The notes under the pieces: model-generated
Told to the model about the DNA's origin: nothing
Database searches by the model: none
The model's input: only the letters and a program-made list of their open reading frames with translations
In this document: positions 34,372 through 41,986 of the stretch, in pieces
Position numbering within the stretch: position 1 is the stretch's first letter
Layout of the letters: each line of letters begins with the position of its first letter
Assembly: GCA_016125265.1 (NCBI GenBank)
Contig: WGMC01000010.1
Location: forward strand, 62,001 to 126,000
Direction: 5' to 3'
DNA: 64,000 bases
Source of the DNA: Planctomycetaceae bacterium
Lineage (GTDB): Bacteria > Planctomycetota > UBA1135 > GCA-002686595
Position numbers and translations under genes: made by a program

Positions 34372-36183
34372 ATGGCCTCTGCTTTTTCGGTTCGCCGCGC
34401 CCTGCGCCCCCTCGGGTTCGCCGGTGCCGCCGCAGCCCTCTGCGCCCTGGCGCCCAGCGCCAACGCGCAGTTCAACAACCAGTGGGTCTCGTTCACGAAG
34501 ACGGCCGGCAAGATTGTCAGCCCCCTCGTGCCGGTGACTGAGAACGCGACGGAAGTCGACGTTCACTGGGGTGACCTCGACAAGGACGGTTGGACCGACC
34601 TCGTCGCCGTCCGCAAGCAGGACTTCACCTCCACGGGCAAGCGGGTCAACCTGCTGCTCATGAACGAAAACGGCGTGCTCACCGACCGCACGCAGCTCTA
34701 CGCCGCCGCGACGGACGTCCCGGGCGACCAGGGCTTCGTCACGCCGACGAACGACCGCGACGTGCAGATCGCCGACTTCGACAACGACGGCTGGCTGGAC
34801 TTCGTCACCGCCACGACCCTCAGCGACGGCGATCCGAAGCACATCGGTCACCCCCGCGTGTACATGAACCGCGGCAACGACGGCAGCGGCAACTGGCTGG
34901 GCATGCGCTTCGAGAACGCGCGTTTCCCCCAACTCTTCTCGTTCTCGAACGGCTCCGCCCAGAACCCCCGGTTCTGCTCGGTCGCCTTCGGTGACGTCAC
35001 CGGCAACGGGTTCAATGACCTGTACTTCGGTGACTACGACTCCTCGGGCGCCGGCGGCGCTGGCCAGCCCGCGGGCGCGGACATGAACAACCGCCTGCTC
35101 ATCAACAACGGCGCCGGCTTCTACGCCGACCAGTCCCAGGCGCGCATGAACCCGACGATGCTGAACTCCGCGTTCGGCGCCGCGTCGGAGATGCACGACA
35201 TGAACGGCAACGGCCTGATCGACGTGATCAAGCAGACGTCGTTGAACCCCCCGCAGCACGTGGCGGTTGTGTACAACAACCCCGCCAACCCGGGCTTCTT
35301 CAACATCTACCAGGACTTCCACGTCTTCGCGCCGTACCACATCGACGTGAACGACCTGAACAACGACGGCCGTATGGACATCATCGTGTCCGACGACAAC
35401 GCCGACCGTTTCCGCCTGAACACCGCCACGGACGCCCTCGGCCGTGTGGTTTGGGGCAACGCCCTGCAGTTCAACTTCCTCACCGGCGGTGACCTCGGCT
35501 TCGCCAGCAACAACCTGATCGTCGACCTCAACAACGACGGTTGGAACGACGCGCTGATCGCGGACGTGGACGTGGACATCGGTGGCTACAGCCGCCGCTT
35601 GAACATCTACCACAACCTGCTCACCACCCCGGGCGGCACCCCCACCCTGCGTGAAGAGCGTCAGAGCAGCAGCTCGACCGGTTGGCTCGGCGCTGTCGGT
35701 ATCACCCAGAACGACCTGGGCGGCACCCACGACATCGCGGTGTTCGACCTCGACAACGACGGCGACAAAGACTTGTTCGTCTTCCGCCGCCTGACCTCCG
35801 AGGTCTTCATCAGCAACGTCGACCCGATCGTGTGCCAAGAGAACCTCGGCTTCGGCGGCCCCGGCAGCACGACCCTCGCGGTTTGCGGCCAGCCCCTCTC
35901 GGCGGGCAACTCGGCGACCCTCACGGTGGCGAATGCCCCCGCGGCGAGCCCGATGTGGCTGATCCTCGGCCTCAGCCAAACCAACATCCCGATCCTCGGT
36001 GGCACGTTGGTCACGGTCCCGGTCGCCACGCTCGGCGCCGCGACGAATGGCGCTGGCCAGTTCGTGGCTCCGGTGAACGGCAGCGGCAACCCCGCCGACC
36101 TGTTCGTGCAGGCCCTGGTCTTCGACCCGGCCCAAGCCCAGAGCTTCCAGATCTCGAACGGCATCCGCATCGACTTCCAGTGA
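34372..36183 (+). CDS. Secreted FG-GAP/VCBS repeat protein with a planctomycete C-terminal module
   Basis: 603 residues. Signal peptide with probable cleavage after SANAQ near residue 33. Seven FG-GAP-like repeats with calcium-type cores: DLDKDGWTDLVAV, DFDNDGWLDFVTA, DVTGNGFNDLYFG, DMNGNGLIDVIKQ, DLNNDGRMDIIVS, DLNNDGWNDALIA and DLDNDGDKDLFVF. The last ~115 residues start with CQENLGFGGPGSTTLAVCGQ and end FQISNGIRIDF, a version of the C-terminal module on the products at 33326 and 3174. A ribosome site GGAGG is 8 bases before the ATG. Codon use is strongly biased to one codon per amino acid, which suggests high expression. A hairpin follows the gene. Function: likely surface propeller, ligand unknown. 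Confidence 0.87.
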   Translation: MASAFSVRRALRPLGFAGAAAALCALAPSANAQFNNQWVSFTKTAGKIVSPLVPVTENATEVDVHWGDLDKDGWTDLVAVRKQDFTSTGKRVNLLLMNENGVLTDRTQLYAAATDVPGDQGFVTPTNDRDVQIADFDNDGWLDFVTATTLSDGDPKHIGHPRVYMNRGNDGSGNWLGMRFENARFPQLFSFSNGSAQNPRFCSVAFGDVTGNGFNDLYFGDYDSSGAGGAGQPAGADMNNRLLINNGAGFYADQSQARMNPTMLNSAFGAASEMHDMNGNGLIDVIKQTSLNPPQHVAVVYNNPANPGFFNIYQDFHVFAPYHIDVNDLNNDGRMDIIVSDDNADRFRLNTATDALGRVVWGNALQFNFLTGGDLGFASNNLIVDLNNDGWNDALIADVDVDIGGYSRRLNIYHNLLTTPGGTPTLREERQSSSSTGWLGAVGITQNDLGGTHDIAVFDLDNDGDKDLFVFRRLTSEVFISNVDPIVCQENLGFGGPGSTTLAVCGQPLSAGNSATLTVANAPAASPMWLILGLSQTNIPILGGTLVTVPVATLGAATNGAGQFVAPVNGSGNPADLFVQALVFDPAQAQSFQISNGIRIDFQ

Positions 36184-36235
36184 GTCGACAGGTCGCCTGA
36201 AAACGACCGGCTAGGCAGGCAACTGCCCGGCCTTC

Positions 36236-36264
36236 GGGCCCGCCCCACACGGCGGGGCGGGCCC
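36236..36264 (+). terminator. GC hairpin after the FG-GAP gene
   Basis: GGGCCCGCCCC (36236-36246) pairs perfectly with GGGGCGGGCCC (36254-36264) over 11 bases with a 7-base loop. A pyrimidine-rich but not T-rich tract follows. Plausible as a terminator or mRNA-stabilising hairpin between 34372-36183 and the di-haem gene. Confidence 0.5.
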
Positions 36265-36314
36265 ACACCCTCCTTCCTTACCCAGTCCTTCTGCGCTCCG
36301 GACCCGCATCGTCC

Positions 36315-37724
36315 ATGAAAGCCCTCAAGTACAGCATCTCGCTCGGTGGTCTCGGCCTGATTGGCGCCTCGATGACCCTGGCGGGAGCCCAAGACTTCCA
36401 GCCTCGTATGGGTGAACCCGTGCGCGGCCTCAGCACCGCCGAACTCAGCGACTTCGCCGAAGGGCGAATCGAGTTCGACACCCTCCTCACTGCCCAAGAG
36501 GGACTGGGTCCCATCTTCAACGACACGAGCTGCGCCCAGTGCCACTCGAGCCCCGTCAGCGGCGGCTTCGGCAACCGGGTCGTGACCCGCTTCGGCAAGA
36601 AGGCCACCCCCGGTGTGCCGTTCGACCCGCTCGCTCACCTCGGCGGATCGCTGCTGCAGTCGTCGCTGATCGACGGGTTCGACCCGGAGTTCTACGGCGA
36701 CAAGATCCCCGCGGAAGCGGACGTGATCATCCACCGTCTGACCCCGCAATCGTTCGGTATCGGCCTGATCGAGGCCATCCCGGACGCGCAGATCCTGGCG
36801 AACGTCGGCTCGAGCCCGAACGTCAACGGGACCGTGCGGTGGGTTACCCCCTTCGAGGGCGGCGCCATGACCCCCAGCCGATTCGGCTGGAAGGGCGGCA
36901 TCGCGACGGTGCTCTCCTTCAGCGCCGACGCGTCGGTGATGGAACTGGGCCTCACGAACCGGATCTTCCCGAACGACAACGCGCCCCAGGGCGACGCCGC
37001 CCTGCTGGCCATTCTCGACGCGGCGCCGGATCCCGAGGACACCATCCAAGCCAACGGAAAGGAGCGCATCGACCGCCAGACGGACTTCCAGCGATTCCTG
37101 GCGGCCCCGCCCCAGACGCCCAAGTCCGGCATGACCGGCGAGTTGCTCTTCAACCAGGTGGGCTGCGCGGATTGCCACGTTTCCACCTACACCACGGGCA
37201 ACTCCCCCTTCGCGTCCCTCGCCAACAAGGTGATCCAGCCCTACTCGGACTTCCTGCTGCACGACATGGGTGACCCCGACCAAGGTGGTCTGGGCGACGG
37301 CATCGTCGACGGCATCGCGACCGAGAGCATGATGTTCACCCGCGCCCTCTGGGGTATGAACCAGCGCTCGGGTCTGCTGCACGACGGTCGCGCCACCGGC
37401 GCCGGCTTCGCTGGCAACGTGGACGTCGCCGTCGACTGGCACCGCGGTGACGCCGAGTTCGCCCGTGTCAACTACCAGGCCCTTTCCGCTGGCGACCGCC
37501 AGAAGATCGTCGACTTCCTGCAGTCCCTCGGCCGCCCCGAGTTCGACTGGGACAGCAACAACCGGATCGACGTGTTCGACTGGTTCTTCCTGGAGCCGTT
37601 CTTCCAAGGTCCGGCCGTCAGCAACGTGACCCCGGATGACCTGGCCGCCGTGGCCGACGTCGACCAAGACGGCGACCTGGACCTCGTGGACTTCCTGGTG
37701 TTCCAACGGGCCTACACCAACTGA
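36315..37724 (+). CDS. Di-haem oxidoreductase-like cytochrome (DUF1111 type) with a C-terminal dockerin-like domain
   Basis: 469 residues with a signal peptide (about residues 1-25). Two c-type haem sites are present: CAQCH at residues 73-77 and CADCH at 284-288. The FNDTSCAQCHSSPVSGG and TGELLFNQVGCADCH contexts, and SGLLHDGRA further on, match the di-haem oxidoreductase (DUF1111) family, relatives of MauG/cytochrome c peroxidases. The last ~60 residues hold two EF-hand-like segments spaced as in dockerins: DWDSNNRIDVFDW and DVDQDGDLDLVDF. A dockerin normally docks to a cohesin; a cohesin-like protein is encoded two genes upstream. Predicted periplasmic or surface redox protein; substrate unknown. 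A strong terminator follows. Confidence 0.85.
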   Translation: MKALKYSISLGGLGLIGASMTLAGAQDFQPRMGEPVRGLSTAELSDFAEGRIEFDTLLTAQEGLGPIFNDTSCAQCHSSPVSGGFGNRVVTRFGKKATPGVPFDPLAHLGGSLLQSSLIDGFDPEFYGDKIPAEADVIIHRLTPQSFGIGLIEAIPDAQILANVGSSPNVNGTVRWVTPFEGGAMTPSRFGWKGGIATVLSFSADASVMELGLTNRIFPNDNAPQGDAALLAILDAAPDPEDTIQANGKERIDRQTDFQRFLAAPPQTPKSGMTGELLFNQVGCADCHVSTYTTGNSPFASLANKVIQPYSDFLLHDMGDPDQGGLGDGIVDGIATESMMFTRALWGMNQRSGLLHDGRATGAGFAGNVDVAVDWHRGDAEFARVNYQALSAGDRQKIVDFLQSLGRPEFDWDSNNRIDVFDWFFLEPFFQGPAVSNVTPDDLAAVADVDQDGDLDLVDFLVFQRAYTN

Positions 37725-37758
37725 TCGGTCCCGAGTGATCGCCCCCAAGCGGGGGCAC

Positions 37759-37777
37759 GGGGGAGCCCCGCTCCCCC
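37759..37777 (+). terminator. First of two hairpins after the di-haem gene
   Basis: GGGGGAGC (37759-37766) and GCTCCCCC (37770-37777) form an 8-pair stem with a three-base loop. No T-run follows directly, but a second, stronger hairpin lies 15 bases on. Confidence 0.45.
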
Positions 37778-37791
37778 ATCCTGAGCGCACG

Positions 37792-37838
37792 GCCGCCGGC
37801 TCCCTGAAAGATTCAGGGAGTCGGCGGCTCTGCATTTT
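37792..37838 (+). terminator. Rho-independent terminator of the di-haem gene
   Basis: The arms 37792-37808 and 37812-37828 pair over 17 bases with a single G-T wobble and a three-base loop (AGA). CTCTGCATTTT follows, giving a T-rich exit. It ends transcription about 65-100 bases after the di-haem gene and before the WD40 gene. Confidence 0.82.
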
Positions 37839-38013
37839 GCGCGGAAGAGCTCGTGGTTGGGGCCCGCGGGGCGTAGTAGAGGCGCGAGCGCTGCCTCGAC
37901 ACGCCCGTTCCCGCGGCGAGTTGCGAAGAGCCCCCGACCGGCGCGCCAAACGACACCGCCGCACCGGATCGGCTCCGCGCGAGGCTATGCTCCCCCGACC
38001 GCCCCAAACCCCC

Positions 38014-39969
38014 ATGCAGAGCCTCCTCCTCGTTGCGTTGTGCCTCGTCGCACCCACCCCGTCCGGCGTCCAAGAACCCGTGGCGGAGCAAACGGCAAAG
38101 GCCCCCAAAGCCGCCGCGGTAACCCTGCCCGAGGGCGCAACGCTGCGTCTCGGCACGACCAACCTCCTGCATCCGACACGCGTGCTCCAGGCCACGCTCG
38201 CCCCCGACGGATCGTGGTTTGCGACGGGCGCCGAGGACGGCTGGGTGCGCATCTGGAAAGGCAGCGACGGCAGCCACGTGCGCGACCTGGATACGCGCGG
38301 ATTCGGCGCCATCGTGGGACTGGCCGTGTCGCCGGATGGCACCCAGCTCGCCGTGGGCACGCGCCACCAATGCCTGCAGTTGTTCGACATGACGAGCGGT
38401 CGCCAGATCTTCGCGCGTCCGGAGACGGGTTCCGTGCCCGTTTGGCACCCGGACGGCAACCTGACCGTCGGCGAGTACGGCCCGCTCGTGCGTGTGGTCG
38501 ACCCCAAGTCGGCCGCTGTGCTCGAGGAGGTGAACCACGACCCGTTCACCGTCGAGGAGATCCTGGTCTCGCCCTGCCAGCGTTTCCTCGCCGTGCGCTC
38601 CTTGAACCGGGCGAAGCTGCTGCGGCGCGGCGGCACCGAGGATCAGGACCGCTCCGCGGTGTTCGTGCGGGACGCCCGCTCCCTCGAGCTGATCGCGGCC
38701 ATCCCCTTCGCGGATGCCAGCGCGCTGGCGATGGTGTTCTCGGGCGACGGTTCGCGCCTCTACATCGGCGACGACCTCGGTCGGGTGGACCAGTACGACA
38801 CGGTGAACCGCAAGGAACTCACCGTTGCCGCCGGCGACCAGGAGGGCATCTTCGCCATGGCGATCGACGCCGACAACAAGACCCTCTCCCTGGCCCGCCT
38901 CGGCGGCGAAGTCGATCGATTGGACTGCGCGACGATGGAGCGCACCGACACATGGCGCCGTGGCCGCCTCCCGTACGACCGCCTCTTGACCCGCGCACAA
39001 GATGGCGCGCTCCTCTGCCTGACCGCCGGTGTGGTGGAACTGCGCCGCCCCGAGGACGGCACTCCCGTACTGGCCCCTGCGCGCCACGTGAACGTCGTGA
39101 CTTCCCTGGCCTACTCGCCGGACGGCCAGTGGATCGCAAGCGCGGGTCACGACAGCACCGTGCGCCTGTGGCGCGCGGCCACGGGCGAGCCGCAGGGCGA
39201 CCCCCTGTTCCACGGCGGCTGGATCTTCGACCTCGTGTGGTTGCCCCCGGGTTCGGGCGGCGCGTCGCTCGCGAGTGCGTGCCGCGACGGCGGTGTGTAC
39301 CTCTGGACGTTGGGCGCGGAGCCGAGCGCCGAACGGCTCGAGACGGGTCCGCTCGCGGTGACGTCCATCGACGTGGATCCGAGCGGCCGTTGGCTCGCGG
39401 CCGGCATTGCGGACGGCAACGCCCTCGTGCTGGCGGTGAACACCGGCGAGCGCACCGAAGTTGGCGCGACGGCCCACGGAAGTTTCCAGAGCCTCGGCGG
39501 CTTGGAACCCGCCGCGCGGTTCGCCGGCTCGGTGTCACGCGGCGTGATCGCCGGTGCGGACCTGCGTCTCTACGACTTCCAGAAGATGGAGGAGCTCTCC
39601 TCCCTCGGCGAGTTCGGCGTGCCCGTGCGCCGCATGGACGTCAGCGAGGACGGCCGCCTGGTTGCGGTGGGTTTGGCCGACGGTGTCGTGCGTGTGCTCG
39701 AACTCGAAGGTGGCAAACGCCGTCCGCCGTTCCTGGGCCAGCACGGTCGCATCAACGGCATCGCGCTGTCGCCGGACGGCCGCAGGGTGGCCGCGGTTTC
39801 CGAGTTCGACGACCAGATCCTGGTGTGGGATACGGCGACCTCGAAGGAGGTCGCGCGCTTCTCCGGCCAGGGTGCCCCGCTGAGTTCGATCGCGTTCTCC
39901 CCCGACGGGAAGAACATCGCGACGGGTGCGTTCGACGGCACGATCCTGACCTGGCGCCTCGAGGAGTAA
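38014..39969 (+). CDS. Exported WD40-repeat protein
   Basis: 651 residues from ATG at 38014. The leader QSLLLVALCLVAPTPSGVQEP looks like a signal peptide; an in-frame ATG at 37987 would place nine residues before it. At least ten WD40-type blades can be seen, for example LQATLAPDGSWFATGAEDGWVRIW, VVTSLAYSPDGQWIASAGHDSTVRLW, INGIALSPDGRRVAAVSEFDDQILVW and the last one ending GTILTWRLEE. They should fold as one or two propellers. WD40 proteins are scaffolds; no enzymatic domain is visible. In planctomycetes such exported WD40 proteins are common, partly in genes near DUF1111 cytochromes as here. The gene has its own upstream region after the terminator. Confidence 0.88.
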   Translation: MQSLLLVALCLVAPTPSGVQEPVAEQTAKAPKAAAVTLPEGATLRLGTTNLLHPTRVLQATLAPDGSWFATGAEDGWVRIWKGSDGSHVRDLDTRGFGAIVGLAVSPDGTQLAVGTRHQCLQLFDMTSGRQIFARPETGSVPVWHPDGNLTVGEYGPLVRVVDPKSAAVLEEVNHDPFTVEEILVSPCQRFLAVRSLNRAKLLRRGGTEDQDRSAVFVRDARSLELIAAIPFADASALAMVFSGDGSRLYIGDDLGRVDQYDTVNRKELTVAAGDQEGIFAMAIDADNKTLSLARLGGEVDRLDCATMERTDTWRRGRLPYDRLLTRAQDGALLCLTAGVVELRRPEDGTPVLAPARHVNVVTSLAYSPDGQWIASAGHDSTVRLWRAATGEPQGDPLFHGGWIFDLVWLPPGSGGASLASACRDGGVYLWTLGAEPSAERLETGPLAVTSIDVDPSGRWLAAGIADGNALVLAVNTGERTEVGATAHGSFQSLGGLEPAARFAGSVSRGVIAGADLRLYDFQKMEELSSLGEFGVPVRRMDVSEDGRLVAVGLADGVVRVLELEGGKRRPPFLGQHGRINGIALSPDGRRVAAVSEFDDQILVWDTATSKEVARFSGQGAPLSSIAFSPDGKNIATGAFDGTILTWRLEE

Positions 39970-40026
39970 CTGGGCCACCAATCGGCACGGCCGAAGGTCC
40001 TCGCCGCCCACGCGCCGCCCGAGGAG

Positions 40027-40056
40027 TTGGAGATCCGGACCCGAATGTCCTAAGCT
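40027..40056 (+). promoter_or_regulatory. Possible promoter of the Rrf2 operon
   Basis: TTGGAG at 40027-40032 and TAAGCT at 40051-40056, 18 bases apart, resemble sigma-70 -35 and -10 boxes. The Rrf2 ATG is 23 bases further on. The match is moderate. Rrf2 regulators usually bind near their own promoter, so this is also where an operator would be expected. Confidence 0.35.
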
Positions 40057-40079
40057 CGGCCAGCCGGAGTTCCCCCGCC

Positions 40080-40550
40080 ATGCTGACCCAAACGGCTGAA
40101 TACGCCCTGCGCGCCGCGGTTCTCCTCGCCCAGGACCCGACCCAGTTCGTCCCGGCGGCCACACTCGCCGCCGCGGCCGGGGTGCCGCCGCCCTACCTCT
40201 CGAAGCTCCTCGGTGCGCTGGCGCGGGCCGGCCTGGTGGAGGCGCGCCGCGGCCCCGGAGGCGGCGCGCGCCTCGCCTTCGATCCCGAGAGCCTCTCGGC
40301 GCTGGACGTGGTGGAAGCCGTGGAGCCGCTCGCGCGCATTCGCGAGTGCCCCCTGGGGCGCGCCGAACATGGCACACGCCTGTGCGCGCTGCACCGGCGA
40401 CTCGACGAGGCCGCAGCGGCGAACCAGGCGGCGCTTGCGTCGACCACCCTGGCGTCCCTCGTGGAACGCGGCGGGCCGCGCGGTTCGTGCCGATTCCCGC
40501 TGGCGGCGCGCAACCCCGCCGCCGAACCCGCGCGTCCGCACGGGGCCTGA
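40080..40550 (+). CDS. Rrf2 family transcriptional regulator
   Basis: 156 residues. A winged helix-turn-helix occupies the N-terminus: LTQTAEYALRAAVLLAQ, then VPPPYLSKLLGALARAGLVEARRGPGGGARLAF, the Rrf2 signature. The region where family members bind an iron-sulfur cluster has RECPLGRAEHGTRLCALH, with cysteines at 90 and 102 only, plus a later one in GSCRFPL; the classic three-Cys spacing of NsrR/IscR is not exact, so cluster binding is uncertain. It heads a same-strand cluster with a small protein, a pentahaem cytochrome and a VWA protein, which it probably controls. NsrR-type members respond to nitric oxide, RsrR/IscR types to redox or iron-sulfur status; the signal here is unknown. Confidence 0.85.
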   Translation: MLTQTAEYALRAAVLLAQDPTQFVPAATLAAAAGVPPPYLSKLLGALARAGLVEARRGPGGGARLAFDPESLSALDVVEAVEPLARIRECPLGRAEHGTRLCALHRRLDEAAAANQAALASTTLASLVERGGPRGSCRFPLAARNPAAEPARPHGA

Positions 40551-40601
40551 ATCCCCGCGGCACCGATCGTGGCGCCGCTCCGCCCGTCGTAGGATGGGCC
40601 C

Positions 40602-40817
40602 ATGAGCGCAGCAGACGATCGCAGGCGTCAGGCGGACGGCACGTCGCACACACGATCCCAAGGGGATTCCGCGACCAGCGGCGGGGCCTCCCAGCCCACC
40701 GGGCAGGCGGAGGCGGACGCGGCGGCCCAGGACGGGGGCCTGGGCGGACTCGACCTCTCGATCGAGATCGTCGAGGAACGCATCAGCCCCGGCGAAACCA
40801 ACGTCTTCGACAAGTGA
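40602..40817 (+). CDS. Small protein of 71 residues, unknown function
   Basis: Starts at ATG 40602; residues 1-48 are polar and disordered (Ser, Gly, Gln, Ala, Asp). The C-terminal 22 residues, LDLSIEIVEERISPGETNVFDK, are ordered-looking and would be a docking segment. The stop overlaps the start of the pentahaem cytochrome gene (GTGA), so the two are probably made together. No signal peptide, no cysteine. Not recognised as a named family. A possible role is as a small partner or assembly factor of the cytochrome; this is inferred from position. Confidence 0.65.
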   Translation: MSAADDRRRQADGTSHTRSQGDSATSGGASQPTGQAEADAAAQDGGLGGLDLSIEIVEERISPGETNVFDK

Positions 40818-41986
40818 CCGCCGCGGGGCCCGAACGTCGCGCGGCGGATGCCCCGGACCTCCCGCCCGCGGCCTTGGCGGCGCTGGGCGTCGGCCTGGTT
40901 GCGGTGCTCGGCGCCCTCGCGCTGACCTTCGGCTCGTTCGGGCTCGGCACCAAAAACCGCGGCGCCAGCGCGGACAACGTGCACCCCGCCGCGGATCCGG
41001 GGGTATGGACCGAGGTGATCGCCCCGGACACACCCTTCCGTTTCCCCCACCAGCTCCCCGTCGCGGACGGGCGCACGCAGGTCCTGCCGCGGGCCGACGA
41101 ACTCGCGGGGGCCTGCCAAGTGTGCCACGACACGATCGCGGCCGAGTGGTCCCGCAGCCAACACGCGCTCGCGTGGGTGGACGAGCACTTCCAGGCGTCG
41201 CTCGCCGAAAGGCGCCGCCCCGAAGCCTGTTACGGCTGCCACGCGCCGGAACCCCTGCACGGCGCCGGCCGGCGCTTTGGCAGCGCGCCCTACGTCCGCG
41301 ACGCGGCGGTCGAGGAATGGCACTTCGGTGTGTCGTGCGCGACGTGCCACTTGGGGCCCGACGGAACCACATGGCTCGGCCCCAGCGCGGACGCGGCCGC
41401 TCCCCATCCAGCGGCCCAGGGGGAGAGTTTCGTCGGCGTCGCTTCGAACCGCCTCTGCATCGACTGCCACCGAACGGACGTCGGGCCGGTGCTCGGGATC
41501 GCCAAGGAGTACGAGCGCTCGGACTTCGCCGCGCGCGGCATCGGCTGCGTGCAGTGCCACTTCGCGCCGACGGAGCGCCCTTCGGCCGCCGGCGCCGCGG
41601 TCCGAAGCGGCCGCAGCCACGAGTTGCTCGGGCCGCGCCACAGCGACTTCCTGGCGCAGGCGTTTGCGCTGGAGGCGACGCGCCGCGAGGACGGAACCGT
41701 CGGCCTCGCGGTCACCAACCGCGCGGGCCATCGGGTGCCCGGGTTGGTCGGGCGCGAGCTGCGGTTCGCGGTGCGGCTCCTCAATGCAACGGGCGCGGAG
41801 ACAGTGCGCACCGCGTTCCAGTTCGATGCGGAAAACACCCTCGCGCTGGGCGAAACGCGCGAGTTCGAGCTCGGGGGTTCGGGCGCGATCGTGCACGTCG
41901 TCGGCGAACACGCGGCGCCGGGGCTCGCGGAGCCGGTGCGCTTCTTGGAGCTGCGACTCGAAGTTGCTGCGGGGGTCGGCCGTTGA
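40814..41986 (+). CDS. Membrane-anchored pentahaem c-type cytochrome
   Basis: 390 residues from GTG at 40814. A span (LAALGVGLVAVLGALALTFGSFGLG, about residues 21-45) anchors it. Five CxxCH haem sites follow: CQVCH 101-105, CYGCH 139-143, CATCH 175-179, CIDCH 215-219, CVQCH 245-249. The spacing and SQHALAWVDEHFQ, YGCHAPEPLHG and GVSCATCH contexts match cytochrome c554-like multihaem proteins, which carry electrons in nitrogen or metal respiration. The last ~110 residues are a haem-free beta domain. It lies between a small protein and a VWA protein, with overlapping starts on both sides. The redox partner is unknown; complex I begins 2.2 kb downstream. Confidence 0.88.
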   Translation: MTAAGPERRAADAPDLPPAALAALGVGLVAVLGALALTFGSFGLGTKNRGASADNVHPAADPGVWTEVIAPDTPFRFPHQLPVADGRTQVLPRADELAGACQVCHDTIAAEWSRSQHALAWVDEHFQASLAERRRPEACYGCHAPEPLHGAGRRFGSAPYVRDAAVEEWHFGVSCATCHLGPDGTTWLGPSADAAAPHPAAQGESFVGVASNRLCIDCHRTDVGPVLGIAKEYERSDFAARGIGCVQCHFAPTERPSAAGAAVRSGRSHELLGPRHSDFLAQAFALEATRREDGTVGLAVTNRAGHRVPGLVGRELRFAVRLLNATGAETVRTAFQFDAENTLALGETREFELGGSGAIVHVVGEHAAPGLAEPVRFLELRLEVAAGVGR

